From an uncultured Opitutales bacterium (GTDB lineage: Bacteria; Verrucomicrobiota; Verrucomicrobiia; Opitutales; Seribacteraceae), in NCBI GenBank assembly GCA_943789375.1, contig CALSTX010000008.1, forward strand, positions 1 to 35,316: a stretch of DNA of 35,316 nt, given 5' to 3'. Shown here piece by piece: positions 17,373-27,081 of the stretch; position 1 is the stretch's first letter, and every line of letters starts with the position of its first letter. A program made the translations under genes and the position numbers. The notes beneath the pieces are model-generated. The model saw only the letters and a program-made list of their open reading frames with translations. It made no database searches and was not told the origin of the DNA.

Positions 17373-18393
17373 TCAAGGAACAGGGACTGTTTCAAAAATC
17401 TTTTTAATGATGTCGTCACTGGACACATTTTCCGCCTCGGCTTCATAACTTATAATGACCCGATGTCGCAGTACATCTAACCCGATATCTTTAATATCTT
17501 GTGGGGTAACAAAACTGCGCCCCTGCATAAATGCTGCTGCTTTGGATGCAAGAGCCAAACTTATCGTTGCCCGGGGCGATGCTCCAAAACGAATAAAAGC
17601 ACTGAGTTCTGAAGCTCCATATTTTTCAGGATTCCGTGTGGCAAGTACAACATCTACCAAATACCCTTTTAACTTTTCATCCAAATATATACTGTCAATC
17701 AGGGTTCTTGAGCGAAAAATCGTCTCCGCATCTACCACTGGACTGACTTCATGCTCCACGCTTACATTCGCATTCGAGTCCAGAATTTTTAACTCTTCTT
17801 CTCTGTCCGGATAATCAACCAATAATTTAAGCATGAATCGATCCATTTGAGCTTCCGGTAACGGGTAGGTGCCTTCCTGATCGATCGGATTCTCTGTCGC
17901 CAAGAACTAGAAATGGCTTGGGCAGCATAAATGTTTCATCCCCGATCGTTACTTGTCTTTCTTGCATTCCTTCGAGGAGAGCACTCTGGACTTTCGCAGG
18001 AGCCCGGTTAATTTCATCGGCTAACAGTAAGTTTGTAAATATAGGACCTTTTTTCGTAGTGAATTCCCCCTTGTTGGGGCTATATATAAGGGTTCCCACA
18101 ACATCAGCGGGTAGCAGATCGGGTGTAAATTGAATTCTTTTGAACTCCGCTTTCATACACTTGGCTAAAGTTTTAACTGCTAAAGTTTTCGCGAGACCAG
18201 GTACTCCCTCGAGCAGTACATGACCATTAGCAAGCAGACCAATAATAAGACGATCGACAAGGTATTTTTGGCCAACAATAACCTTTCCCATCTCTTGCCT
18301 CAGCAGTTCTACCCATGATGCTTCATTGCGGATGCGCTCTTGTTCTTCTGGAGCGGGAGGTTGCACGATATTTTCAGATTGATTGATTGTCAT
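17373..18393 (-). CDS. moxR: MoxR family AAA+ ATPase, interrupted by one frameshift
   Basis: The first gene of the operon. It has Walker A GVPGLAKT (63-70), [16 protein letters not shown] (87-101) and Walker [22 protein letters not shown] (122-142). The frame breaks right after [10 protein letters not shown] (residue 164) and resumes as [22 protein letters not shown] in another frame. That is the sensor-1 motif which always follows. The extra base is one G of the GG at 17900-17901. Corrected, the protein is about 339 residues, normal for MoxR; uncorrected, the N-terminal piece would end at 17827. MoxR chaperones act with the VWA proteins encoded next door. Its promoter must lie in the 160 bases shared with the cyclase gene. 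Confidence 0.9.
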
Positions 18394-18553
18394 AATTGGA
18401 AATGATTCAAAATGTAAGCGTCAGTAATAGTTTTTTTTGTCCAAAATAAATAAACATAAACCAAAGTTGTAATGTTTTTCGTCTTGCTCAACTTGCCAAA
18501 TCAAAATTCATTTTAACTGACTTATTGAACTAATCAACTAATAATACTTATCT

Positions 18554-21500
18554 ATGTTTAAATTAAGCAAAGAATCAAAAATAACTTTCCTCGGGTTACT
18601 TATTATTCCAATTATTTGGATCATCGTGAACCACTTTGGTCTGATAGATAGTTGGAAGACCAAATCGATTGATTTAAGATTAAGCTCAGTCATACCAGGT
18701 TCTCGGGGAGAGATTTCTCACCAGAGTGCTGCACCAGAAGAAATTGAAATAGAGGGTAATCAAACAATTCCCAAAGTTCCTAAGATCGTTTATGTTAATT
18801 TTGATGCAGCGACATTAGCAATGGACGATGTGGGGGAAAGACCTTGGGATCGTGCTTTTTTTCGAGATATGTCAATGGCTTTAATGAAAAAAGGAGGTGC
18901 AAGAGTTTTGGCTTTTGATTTTGGTTTCACACCCAAGAGTATGTCTAAGATGGTCCCTATGGAAAATTCATATCGAAGTGACTCTGCTATGGGAGAATTA
19001 ATAAAAGCTTATCCCGATCAGGTAGTACTAGGTTGTTTATATTCCGGCGTGCCCACTTCATTTGTAAAAATAACTGGGGCAAGTGCGTTTCCCCCATTAT
19101 TCAAAGATGGTTATTCGCATGAATCTGCAATGAGGAGTAGTAAGTTTAACTACCCTGAATCACCGACATACCCACTCCAGAATTATCTTAATGGTCGTTA
19201 CATGGGACGGACTGGTTCATTTACCGTTCCTCCTTATCGGTATGGTTTTCCTGGTGAGAACAAACCAGCAGTTGATAATATTCCCAGATGGGTGCCATTA
19301 TGGTTTCCTGGAGGTGGGAAGGCACATGCATATAATTTGCTGGGGGGAAAGCAAAGCAAACTTCCTTTCGAAATGTTGGGAGAAAACAAAGAGGAGTATT
19401 CTGCACTGCAAACCGAATTAAAAATCTTATCAGTTCAAAAAAGCGAAGTTCTGAAACAATTAGATCCTTTCAAACCTAAAATCAGTAAACAAGTCGAAAA
19501 AATAAAATTGGCTAAGAAAAACTACAATTTATTGATCGCAGACCTGAGTATCTACCAAGAACTTTCAGACAGTGTGAAGAATTTTTCTTCAACATTGAAA
19601 GCAAACCCTGCATTGAGTGCTGTGATTCAACCGCAAATAGATTCTCGACAAGAAAAAATAAATGAATTTTTCCAAAGCCTATTAGCTCGAAGGAGTTCAG
19701 GTGAAATGAGTCAAAATGAAATTGTAGAAATAGAAGAGCAAATAAAGGAATTAGAAAGAGTAATACTAAACCTAGAAAGTACACTTTCTGCCAATCCCTC
19801 GATTTCTGGAATTATTCAACCGCAAATTGATTTGAAAAATAATGAAGTTCTGAGCCTTAGGCAAAGTTTGCCGACTCGGAGCTTTAATTTTAAAAAAGCA
19901 AGAGCAGAGCTTAAAAATCAAAATGACGTACTCACGAATTTAAAAACCGCGTTAGAAGCAAATCCGGTTCTATCAACTGTTTTGAAACCACAAATTGATG
20001 CGAAAGAAAATGAGATAAAAGCCATCAGTGAAGAAATATCAGCTGCAAATGAATCTTCGATTACTGTTATGTCCTCCAAAGAACAGAATCAAATGATTAA
20101 TAGATTGAAAATTGAAGTGAAGGAAAAATCTGAGCACTTAGAATCCCTCGCAATTGACTTGAATGCAACATCCACTGAGATGAACAGCTTACAAGAAAAG
20201 TTTGATCATTTAAGTTCGATTGAATCAATAAAGCGAGTCAGGATTAATAGGATTGAGGGAAAAGCTTCTACAGAATTAGTTGAGACCAATAGTACACTTC
20301 GCCTCGTATATACAAGAGCATTGGGAGATGAAGGGATAGGTGAGTTAGTTGATTCATTTCCCAATGAGTTACCTTTACTGAGAAATCGACCTGTTTATAC
20401 ACTGGGAGTAGAGTCCCTGCTCGCTTACTATGGTTTGGACCACCAGCATGTCAAAATATCGGAAGATAATCTACGGTTTACAATAATTGGTCGAGATGGC
20501 ACGCCTATCATTGATGCCCCCCTTGAAGAAAAGCAGTTTTTAGAGGTTAATTGGTTTTCTGGTTGGTCCGAGAAATTACCTGAGAAAATTTTAGTTATGG
20601 AGGCCAAAAGGGCATATGGAGATGACGATTTTGATCAATATTTATCACTTGTGCCTAAAATCTTGAAAATTTTCTTGAGTAAATTAAAAGACATCGAACT
20701 GCCCGAGGACCCAAGTAACTACCCTGACCTGATGTCAACCATTGGAATTGAGGAAGTGGAAGTGCAGATTGCAAGAAAGCTTTTGGCAAAACAAATACCA
20801 GTTAATGAAATTCCTCCCTTTGATGATTTTATGTCGGTGATCGAGGCGATTTCATATTACTTCATTCCAACCTCACTTGAATCCCAATATAACCCAATGT
20901 GTGGAATGCGAGATGTAATTCAAAATAGTAGATTTTTAGAACAAGTTAAATCATCGATGCTGTCTATTGAAGAACAAATCGAAAAATTGGAAGGCCCAAC
21001 TGTCCTAGGGGCAATTTCTAATGCTTTAAAGCAAAACCCTAAGAATCAAAAACTATTGAACCAAAAAAATCAGGTAGAAGAGGCCATTGTAACTAACAAA
21101 ACGAATCTTGCGATCCAGCAGGAAGAACTTCTAAGGATTCAAGATTTCTTTTCACGTTTTAATAATGCGATCGTCTTAATTGGGCCAGAGGAAGCTACTT
21201 TTCAAGACTTAGCTCCCACGCCATTTGATAAATCTTCCGCACCAAAAGTGGGAGTTCATGGTAATTTGATCAAAACCCTCACATCTGGACTTTATATTAA
21301 AAGACTGGGCAAGGAGATTGACCATGCCGCTACTTTAGGCGTGTGTTTAATTATGGCATTTCTTGCTGTTTGTCAGGGAAGTCGTTCCAGCATCGTTGGC
21401 ATTGTACTACTTCTTGGCTATATATTTTTTGGTTTTGTAACTTTTTCAAATTCACACGTTGTTTGGCCAATTACGGCTCCCGCCTGTGCTGGGATTAGCA

Positions 21501-22492
21501 CCTCTTTTATCGGCTTGGCTATTATGGTAGTTATTGAACAAAAAGCAAAGGGCAGGCTCAAGGGTATGTTTGGGAGTTATGTTTCTTCTGAGTTAGTGGA
21601 CCAAATGGTCGAATCTGGAGAGGAACCTTCCTTAGGGGGCCAAGAAACTGCAATAACTGCATTTTTTAGCGATGTTCAGGCTTTCTCTAGCTTTTCTGAA
21701 CTTCTTAGTCCTACCGGCTTGGTTGATTTAATGAATGAATATCTAACTGCTATGACAAACATATTGCAGGAGGAACGGGGTACATTAGATAAATATATTG
21801 GTGATGCTATCGTGGCAATGTATGGAGCTCCGATTCCAATGAAAGATCATGCTTACCAATCAGTGAAAACTGCAATTTTGATGCAACAGGAACAAATTAA
21901 GTTACGTGAGAAATGGTCCTACGAAGAAGATAAATGGGGTAAATGCCATGGACTAGTTTCAAAAATGCAGACTCGCATAGGCTGCAATACGGGAACTGCA
22001 ACTGTTGGTAATATGGGTGCGTTGGATCGATTTAACTATACTATGATGGGTGACATGGTTAACTTAGCTGCTCGTTGTGAAAGTGGTGCAAAAGCCTACG
22101 GTGCGTACATCATGATTACTGAAGAAACTAAACTTGCCTCTGAAAAAACACGGGATGATATTGCATTTCGTTATTTGGATAGAATAGTAGTTAAAGGTAG
22201 AAAACAACCGGTTGCGATGTTTGAACCTACTGGTTTCATGTCTGAGCTCACACAAGAAACCCAAGATTGCCTTGATTGCTTCAAGCAAGGAATTGATAAA
22301 TACTTACTACAGGATTGGGATGGTGCATTGGGCATGTTTGAAAAGGCAAAGACTCTGGAGCCCAATAAACCTGGAGTTACTCCTGGAGTCGCCGATAATC
22401 CCTCTATTATTTTGATCGACCGTTGCAATATAATGAAAGAAAATCCTCCTGGTAGCGATTGGGATGGAGTCTATGTAATGACTTCGAAGTAG
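18554..22492 (+). CDS. CHASE2-domain adenylate cyclase with large coiled-coil insert (1312 aa)
   Basis: One N-terminal helix (about 7-27) precedes an extracytoplasmic CHASE2 sensor. It begins DLRLSS and includes IVYVNFDAATLAMDDVGERP, PWDRAFFRDM and GARVLAFDFGF, and ends near NNAIVLIGPEEATF...GVHGNLIKTLTSG. Three more helices follow at about 925-997. Between the CHASE2 halves lies a coiled-coil insert (about 285-590), with three ANPxxS...PQID repeats. The class III cyclase domain (about 1030-1200) has metal Asp D1040 (FSDVQ) and D1084 (GDAIVAMYGAP), Lys K1080, the adenine-choosing D1167 (MGDMVNLAARCE), N1170 and R1174, so it should be an active adenylate cyclase. A TPR-like segment ends it. 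It has no visible Shine-Dalgarno sequence and diverges from moxR. Confidence 0.9.
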   Translation: MFKLSKESKITFLGLLIIPIIWIIVNHFGLIDSWKTKSIDLRLSSVIPGSRGEISHQSAAPEEIEIEGNQTIPKVPKIVYVNFDAATLAMDDVGERPWDRAFFRDMSMALMKKGGARVLAFDFGFTPKSMSKMVPMENSYRSDSAMGELIKAYPDQVVLGCLYSGVPTSFVKITGASAFPPLFKDGYSHESAMRSSKFNYPESPTYPLQNYLNGRYMGRTGSFTVPPYRYGFPGENKPAVDNIPRWVPLWFPGGGKAHAYNLLGGKQSKLPFEMLGENKEEYSALQTELKILSVQKSEVLKQLDPFKPKISKQVEKIKLAKKNYNLLIADLSIYQELSDSVKNFSSTLKANPALSAVIQPQIDSRQEKINEFFQSLLARRSSGEMSQNEIVEIEEQIKELERVILNLESTLSANPSISGIIQPQIDLKNNEVLSLRQSLPTRSFNFKKARAELKNQNDVLTNLKTALEANPVLSTVLKPQIDAKENEIKAISEEISAANESSITVMSSKEQNQMINRLKIEVKEKSEHLESLAIDLNATSTEMNSLQEKFDHLSSIESIKRVRINRIEGKASTELVETNSTLRLVYTRALGDEGIGELVDSFPNELPLLRNRPVYTLGVESLLAYYGLDHQHVKISEDNLRFTIIGRDGTPIIDAPLEEKQFLEVNWFSGWSEKLPEKILVMEAKRAYGDDDFDQYLSLVPKILKIFLSKLKDIELPEDPSNYPDLMSTIGIEEVEVQIARKLLAKQIPVNEIPPFDDFMSVIEAISYYFIPTSLESQYNPMCGMRDVIQNSRFLEQVKSSMLSIEEQIEKLEGPTVLGAISNALKQNPKNQKLLNQKNQVEEAIVTNKTNLAIQQEELLRIQDFFSRFNNAIVLIGPEEATFQDLAPTPFDKSSAPKVGVHGNLIKTLTSGLYIKRLGKEIDHAATLGVCLIMAFLAVCQGSRSSIVGIVLLLGYIFFGFVTFSNSHVVWPITAPACAGISTSFIGLAIMVVIEQKAKGRLKGMFGSYVSSELVDQMVESGEEPSLGGQETAITAFFSDVQAFSSFSELLSPTGLVDLMNEYLTAMTNILQEERGTLDKYIGDAIVAMYGAPIPMKDHAYQSVKTAILMQQEQIKLREKWSYEEDKWGKCHGLVSKMQTRIGCNTGTATVGNMGALDRFNYTMMGDMVNLAARCESGAKAYGAYIMITEETKLASEKTRDDIAFRYLDRIVVKGRKQPVAMFEPTGFMSELTQETQDCLDCFKQGIDKYLLQDWDGALGMFEKAKTLEPNKPGVTPGVADNPSIILIDRCNIMKENPPGSDWDGVYVMTSK

Positions 22493-22496
22493 ATCG

Positions 22497-23054
22497 TTAT
22501 TTCTTCCACTTTATATTGCACCCGAGGCTCGGTATTTGATTTTCGGAAGGTTTTTCTCCTGCAATCATTCGATTTACTGCGTTTATCAAATCTTCCCCGC
22601 TTACCTCGATTTGCCCACCCGGTCTTGAACTGTCATACTGCCCCCGATAAACAAGTTTTTGGTGCTCGTTAAATAAAAAGAAGTCAGGAGTACAGGTAGC
22701 TTTAAAAGCTCGGGCCACATGTTGAGTTTCATCAAAGAGATAAGGGAAATCAAAGTTAAATTCTAAAGTTTCTTCAGACATTTTCTCTGGCGAATCAGCC
22801 GGGTATTCAATCGTGTCATTTGAAGAAATCGCATAGACCTTTATTCCTTGGTTTGACCAGTTATTAAAAACCCTAGGGAAGTGTTTTTTAAGATGAATTA
22901 CGAACGGGCAGTGATTGCAAATGAACGCAAAGAGAAATCCTTTACCAGTAGTTGAAGGAGAGAAAGTAACGGTCCTTCTAGAGTTAGTATCAAATAATTT
23001 AAAAGAAGATGCTTTTGTACCCAATTTGAGCATTGAAGATTGCGTTGCGACCAT
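22497..23054 (-). CDS. Thioredoxin-fold protein (AhpC/TSA-like redoxin)
   Basis: A 185-residue soluble protein. LGTKASSFKLFDT opens the redoxin fold, and CNHCPFV carries the C46-x-x-C49 motif after AFI. The cis-Pro region is CTPDFFLFNEHQKLVYRGQYDSS. The C-terminus PSLGCNIKWK is characteristic of a family of thioredoxin-like proteins in many genomes. It is likely a disulfide or peroxide redox protein in the cytoplasm, since there is no signal peptide. It begins 21 bases after the PBP2 gene and converges with the cyclase gene at 4 bases; whether it belongs to the elongation operon functionally is unclear. Confidence 0.85.
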   Translation of the reverse strand: MVATQSSMLKLGTKASSFKLFDTNSRRTVTFSPSTTGKGFLFAFICNHCPFVIHLKKHFPRVFNNWSNQGIKVYAISSNDTIEYPADSPEKMSEETLEFNFDFPYLFDETQHVARAFKATCTPDFFLFNEHQKLVYRGQYDSSRPGGQIEVSGEDLINAVNRMIAGEKPSENQIPSLGCNIKWKK

Positions 23055-23075
23055 GAGGATATGAATTGTTTGATT

Positions 23076-25676
23076 TTATTTTAAGCGGGCGAGGTTTTGT
23101 TTTTTTGTGAAATATGCTTGGAGAATATCTCTTGCAACTGGAGTTGCGGTGAGTCCACCTTGTATGTGGTCCTGCGGTATTATACCTTCAATTAATACAG
23201 CGATTGCGACTTCTGGGTTTTGAACGGGGGCAAACCCAATAAACCAAGCGAGGTTCAATTGCATGTTATGGTTGCGCCATTGTGCTGTTCCCGTTTTTCC
23301 TGCGATGTCTATGCCTTCAATCCTGCATCTTTTTGCCGTTCCTTTAACTGTAGCATCATGCATGCCTCCGATAATGGCTAACATGTTTTTTGGGGATAAC
23401 CCAATCGGTTCAGCAGGAGGATCATCTGATTTTTCTCGGGGAGATTTTACAAGCTTTGGTTGGAAATTTTTATTTTGATTTGCAAGTGCCGCTGCAAAAC
23501 ATGCCATTTGCAAAGGGCTTTGCCTTAATCCACCTTGTCCAATGGCAACATTAAAAGTATCTTCTAGTGCCCACTTTTCCCCAACTCGTTTCCTTTTCCA
23601 CTCTGGATCAGGGACATTGGGCGAATTTCGCAATCGTGGGAGTTTGATATTGGGCGATTGATTCATGCCAAAAGATCTAGCTTCTGAGATAAGAAGTTTT
23701 TCACCGAGTCGCTCGGCCAGTTGAAAGAAGTAAACATTACAACTTTGAGCTTCAGCACTCCGTAAATTCATTTCTCCATGTCGACCAGGATAACAATGAC
23801 ACTCCATTCCCTTGTAAATACCTTCGCAGATTAATTTCTCTTCAGGTTCGACTACGTTTGCTCGCAGTGCTGCCACTGCAGTTACTAGTTTGAATGGGGA
23901 TGCCGGGCTATACCCTGGGTGCCAAGCCCTAGGTAACCACGCTTCCTTGCGCTCAATTTGATCGTAGGTAGTTTGTGAGATGCTTGGAGATAGATCCTGT
24001 AAGTTATAATTTGGTTTGCTCGCTAAGGCTAAAATTTCTCCTGTTTTGACATCCAGTAACACTGCTGCACCAGGAGGGGGAGGAGGGGGGGAAATGATAT
24101 ATTTTTCGGGTACTTCTTTAGATCTATCCAGAACTCCTTTTGAGTATAATATTCGTAATAAATGATCGGCATCTTTTTCAGTGCCCTTGAAACCAGCTAC
24201 TGTAGATGCTTCCTTACCGCCTAGAGGAAATGGGGCATCTTTAAATGCGGTGAGTAGTAATTCAGGGCTAATTTCATTTTCATTCTTGTTAAGTAATTCT
24301 TTTAATGTTCTTTTTTCAATTGTTTTTTTCCAAAACTTATCAGGTAGAATTCTATGTGCACTAACTCTTTGAGACATGTTTTCGAGTGATGATTCAGTAA
24401 TTTTTTGAATATCTAGATCAATTGTTAATTGAATAGATTTACCTTTTTCAGATGCTTTATGTTCAATTTGGTCAAACCTTAGCCCCATTGGGTTGATTCT
24501 CCAAATATCTCCTCCATCCTTACCTCTAAGATGATTATCGTATGATTTTTCAATTCCTGACTTTCCTTTTTTTCCTTTCATTTGAAAAGTGGCCAAGCCC
24601 TCGCCGGAAAGTCCTTCCGAATTTGCTTCGTAACCACTTCCCACATACCCCAATACATGCGAAGCAAGTGAGCCCTGAGGATAATGTCTGACCGACTCAA
24701 CTTGGACTTGTACTGCTGAACTTGGAGAGAAATCTTCTATAATAGAGGCATATTCAGATGAGCTTAAATTAGGAACAAGTGTCATTGGCAGTACCAGTCT
24801 CCGATTCCAATGATTCTTAAATTTAGTTAATGGAAGTTCTTCATTTCTTGTATAAAGAAGATTAATTTTATCAAGATAGCTAGTTACTACTGAGTAGCGA
24901 GCTTCCCAACTTAAAGCAATGCTGCTCGTTCTGAATTCGGGTAGAAGGTCGAGATTTGGATTCTTACTTTGAAATATTGTGTTGAATAAATTATAATTAG
25001 ATTTCGGAGTCTTAATTTGTGTTGCAGGATAAGGGAGGTATTTTTTACCAAAATGAGAATAAAAGCAGGTTGAAAAGAGCCCAGCCACATTAATATTAAT
25101 TTTATCACCTACATTTTCTGTTCTAAATGTTTTATCGAGTTCCTTGTTACAATATTCAACCTCACATGACCATTTTCCGTTTTTTTCTTCTTTGACCGTA
25201 AGTCTTTTATTCTGCCAATATATTCTACTGTTAGATAAGTTCCCATTGTTTTTTTCACCTGATAAAAGTATAAATCTTTTTTTGACATGGTTTTCTTGAA
25301 AGCAAAGATGAAGTAATTTATTAATATCTAATTCTTCAATATTGAGTAGTTCATTTCTTATTTTAAAAGCTGTTTTTTTCAGAAAAACTTTTTTTTCCCA
25401 AATTTCATTTTTTAATCTATCTAAATGTATGACAGCAGAAAATTGTGCCTTATTTCCAATTAGTAACCTGCCATCACGGTCAAATACATCTCCTCTTGCA
25501 CCAGGATGTAGTATCCTTCTTTGTCCCTGCTTTCTTTCTTTATCCTCGAAATCTTCAGACTCAATGAATTGAAGTTTTGTTAAAAAGATAAATAAAGTTA
25601 AGAATAACATAGAATAAAAAATTCTAAACACATGATATCTTCTATTTTCGGAGTGATGTTTTTCTGCAAGGTTCAC
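23076..25676 (-). CDS. mrdA: Penicillin-binding protein 2, elongation-specific transpeptidase, unusually long
   Basis: A class B PBP that cross-links peptidoglycan in lateral-wall growth. It has an N-terminal helix (about 17-37) and RRILHPGARGDVFDRDGRLL. The dimerisation domain (SGIEKSYDNHLRGKDGG) and the transpeptidase follow, with SPFK at S593 (SxxK), S645-C-N (SxN) and K794-T-G (KTG). All catalytic motifs are intact. At 866 residues it is over 200 longer than E. coli PBP2. The excess is at about 105-270 (pedestal) and about 430-540, before a Pro-rich SPPPPPP link. It overlaps mreD by four bases (ATGA). No rodA follows here. Confidence 0.93.
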   Translation of the reverse strand: MNLAEKHHSENRRYHVFRIFYSMLFLTLFIFLTKLQFIESEDFEDKERKQGQRRILHPGARGDVFDRDGRLLIGNKAQFSAVIHLDRLKNEIWEKKVFLKKTAFKIRNELLNIEELDINKLLHLCFQENHVKKRFILLSGEKNNGNLSNSRIYWQNKRLTVKEEKNGKWSCEVEYCNKELDKTFRTENVGDKININVAGLFSTCFYSHFGKKYLPYPATQIKTPKSNYNLFNTIFQSKNPNLDLLPEFRTSSIALSWEARYSVVTSYLDKINLLYTRNEELPLTKFKNHWNRRLVLPMTLVPNLSSSEYASIIEDFSPSSAVQVQVESVRHYPQGSLASHVLGYVGSGYEANSEGLSGEGLATFQMKGKKGKSGIEKSYDNHLRGKDGGDIWRINPMGLRFDQIEHKASEKGKSIQLTIDLDIQKITESSLENMSQRVSAHRILPDKFWKKTIEKRTLKELLNKNENEISPELLLTAFKDAPFPLGGKEASTVAGFKGTEKDADHLLRILYSKGVLDRSKEVPEKYIISPPPPPPGAAVLLDVKTGEILALASKPNYNLQDLSPSISQTTYDQIERKEAWLPRAWHPGYSPASPFKLVTAVAALRANVVEPEEKLICEGIYKGMECHCYPGRHGEMNLRSAEAQSCNVYFFQLAERLGEKLLISEARSFGMNQSPNIKLPRLRNSPNVPDPEWKRKRVGEKWALEDTFNVAIGQGGLRQSPLQMACFAAALANQNKNFQPKLVKSPREKSDDPPAEPIGLSPKNMLAIIGGMHDATVKGTAKRCRIEGIDIAGKTGTAQWRNHNMQLNLAWFIGFAPVQNPEVAIAVLIEGIIPQDHIQGGLTATPVARDILQAYFTKKQNLARLK

Positions 25677-26206
25677 AGTTCGTCTTCCTTAATTACATTC
25701 TTTCCTGAAACTTTTTCAATTACTATAATTGTAAATTCTAACAACCAAAAGCAGAGAGGGATTAGTAGGATAGAGGACAATATTAGATCAGTTATTAATC
25801 GAGTAAAGTTGAATTTATTAAAGGATAAATCCTGTATAAATAATACTGCTAATAAAAAAAATGCTGTCCCCATATTCGTTATTACTTGAAATAGAACAGA
25901 TCTCCATGGTCTGTTATTACTCGTGTTTTTCAACCATCTTTTTCCTGCTAGGCATAATAGTGGAAGCGTGAAACCGAGAAAGCCAAATGGTGTATGATAA
26001 ACAGAATCTAAGAATAATCCTATAATCGTACATCCTAATATGCCCTGCCACCAATTAAGTAAAATGCTGGAAGATAAAAAAAATAGTCCGGGTAAAAATA
26101 TAGATATTCCCCATCGAGAAAGTTCTGAATTTACTAGAGAAATTAGACTTAATACAAAAATGTTTATTAGTAACAAAATAAAAAATGGGATGTTCCTATT
26201 TTTCAT
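25673..26206 (-). CDS. mreD: Rod shape-determining protein MreD
   Basis: A 177-residue multi-span membrane protein with about five helices, starting IPFFILLLINIFVLSLISLV. It also has the WQGILGCTIIGLFLDSVYHTPFGFLGFTL block that is typical of MreD, with a conserved GLFLD segment. MreD belongs to the elongasome together with MreB, MreC, RodA and PBP2. It starts 5 bases after mreC and overlaps the PBP2 gene by four bases. The sequence is otherwise poorly conserved, as MreD is in general; the position secures the call. Confidence 0.85.
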   Translation of the reverse strand: MKNRNIPFFILLLINIFVLSLISLVNSELSRWGISIFLPGLFFLSSSILLNWWQGILGCTIIGLFLDSVYHTPFGFLGFTLPLLCLAGKRWLKNTSNNRPWRSVLFQVITNMGTAFFLLAVLFIQDLSFNKFNFTRLITDLILSSILLIPLCFWLLEFTIIVIEKVSGKNVIKEDEL

Positions 26207-26211
26207 TGATA

Positions 26212-27072
26212 TTAATTTTCTAGTTCGCTAAGGACGGCCACTTCAAGAACCTCAGTTATCTTTTTATTGATAATTACTTTTCCCATTTTAAATAATCCAT
26301 TATTATCTCCTTCTAGTTCATATACTACCCCGATTGGAATGCCTTTGGGGAAATTCCCCCCCAGTGATGATGTGACTAGTTTTAGTGGGTTTTTTTTCGA
26401 GGTTTTTATATCATGGGGCACATCCATTACTAAACCGTGTGCCTGACCACCCACATTGATACCATTACCCTGGTAGGTAACGGGTCTGTTATCCTTTTCA
26501 AAATGAGCAACAATTCTAAAATTCGGATTTGTGATCAATTCTATTTCCGACGATCTTGAATCTACATGAATGATTCTTCCCAATGCTCCTTCATCGAAAA
26601 GTACTCCATCTCCTAAACTGATACTTTCATTGAGCCCTTTGCGAATTGTCATTTGTTGCCACCACCCGTTCATTTTTCTAATTGTTACTCGGGCGTTCAC
26701 AGATCTAAATCTTTTGCTTGGATCTAATTTTATTGTTTTGTTTAACTGAGATATTGTTTTTTCGAGTGATTGTAGCCTCTTTATTTCTGACATTAACTCA
26801 CCTTCTCGAAATTGTTTAAACTTTATATCGGCTTCAAGCCTTGATAAATCTTTTCCTTTGCTAATTAAAGTTTTTTTGGAATCAGACAAATGTCCCCAAT
26901 AATTTGTTAAATCATCGAGTCTTGAAGCCAGGTCCCATATGGGTGCTTGGAACTCTCTAAACGCCGTTTGAGTGAAAATCTTAACGCTTGCTGGAAGAAG
27001 CCACCAACAAATTACAAAAAAACCTAAATATATAAATGGATGGGACTTTCGCCTTTCTGACTTCTTGGACAA
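26212..27072 (-). CDS. mreC: Rod shape-determining protein MreC
   Basis: A 286-residue protein with a short Lys/Arg-rich start, one membrane helix (about 12-33) and a coiled coil (about 65-110). The periplasmic beta domain of MreC follows (about 115-275): NARVTIRKMNGWWQQMTIRKGLNESISLGDGVLFDEGALGRIIHVD and GVVYELEGDNNGLFKMGKVII. MreC binds PBP2 and scaffolds the elongasome. The start is TTG at 27072, 9 bases after the mreB stop, with no clear Shine-Dalgarno sequence. Confidence 0.93.
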   Translation of the reverse strand: MSKKSERRKSHPFIYLGFFVICWWLLPASVKIFTQTAFREFQAPIWDLASRLDDLTNYWGHLSDSKKTLISKGKDLSRLEADIKFKQFREGELMSEIKRLQSLEKTISQLNKTIKLDPSKRFRSVNARVTIRKMNGWWQQMTIRKGLNESISLGDGVLFDEGALGRIIHVDSRSSEIELITNPNFRIVAHFEKDNRPVTYQGNGINVGGQAHGLVMDVPHDIKTSKKNPLKLVTSSLGGNFPKGIPIGVVYELEGDNNGLFKMGKVIINKKITEVLEVAVLSELEN

Positions 27073-27081
27073 GCTTGTAAT

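Noticed and set aside
18394..18553. Divergent promoters between moxR and the cyclase gene
   Set aside because: Some hexamers resemble -35 elements, such as TTGAAC at 18525-18530, but the matching -10 positions are poor or run into the start codon.
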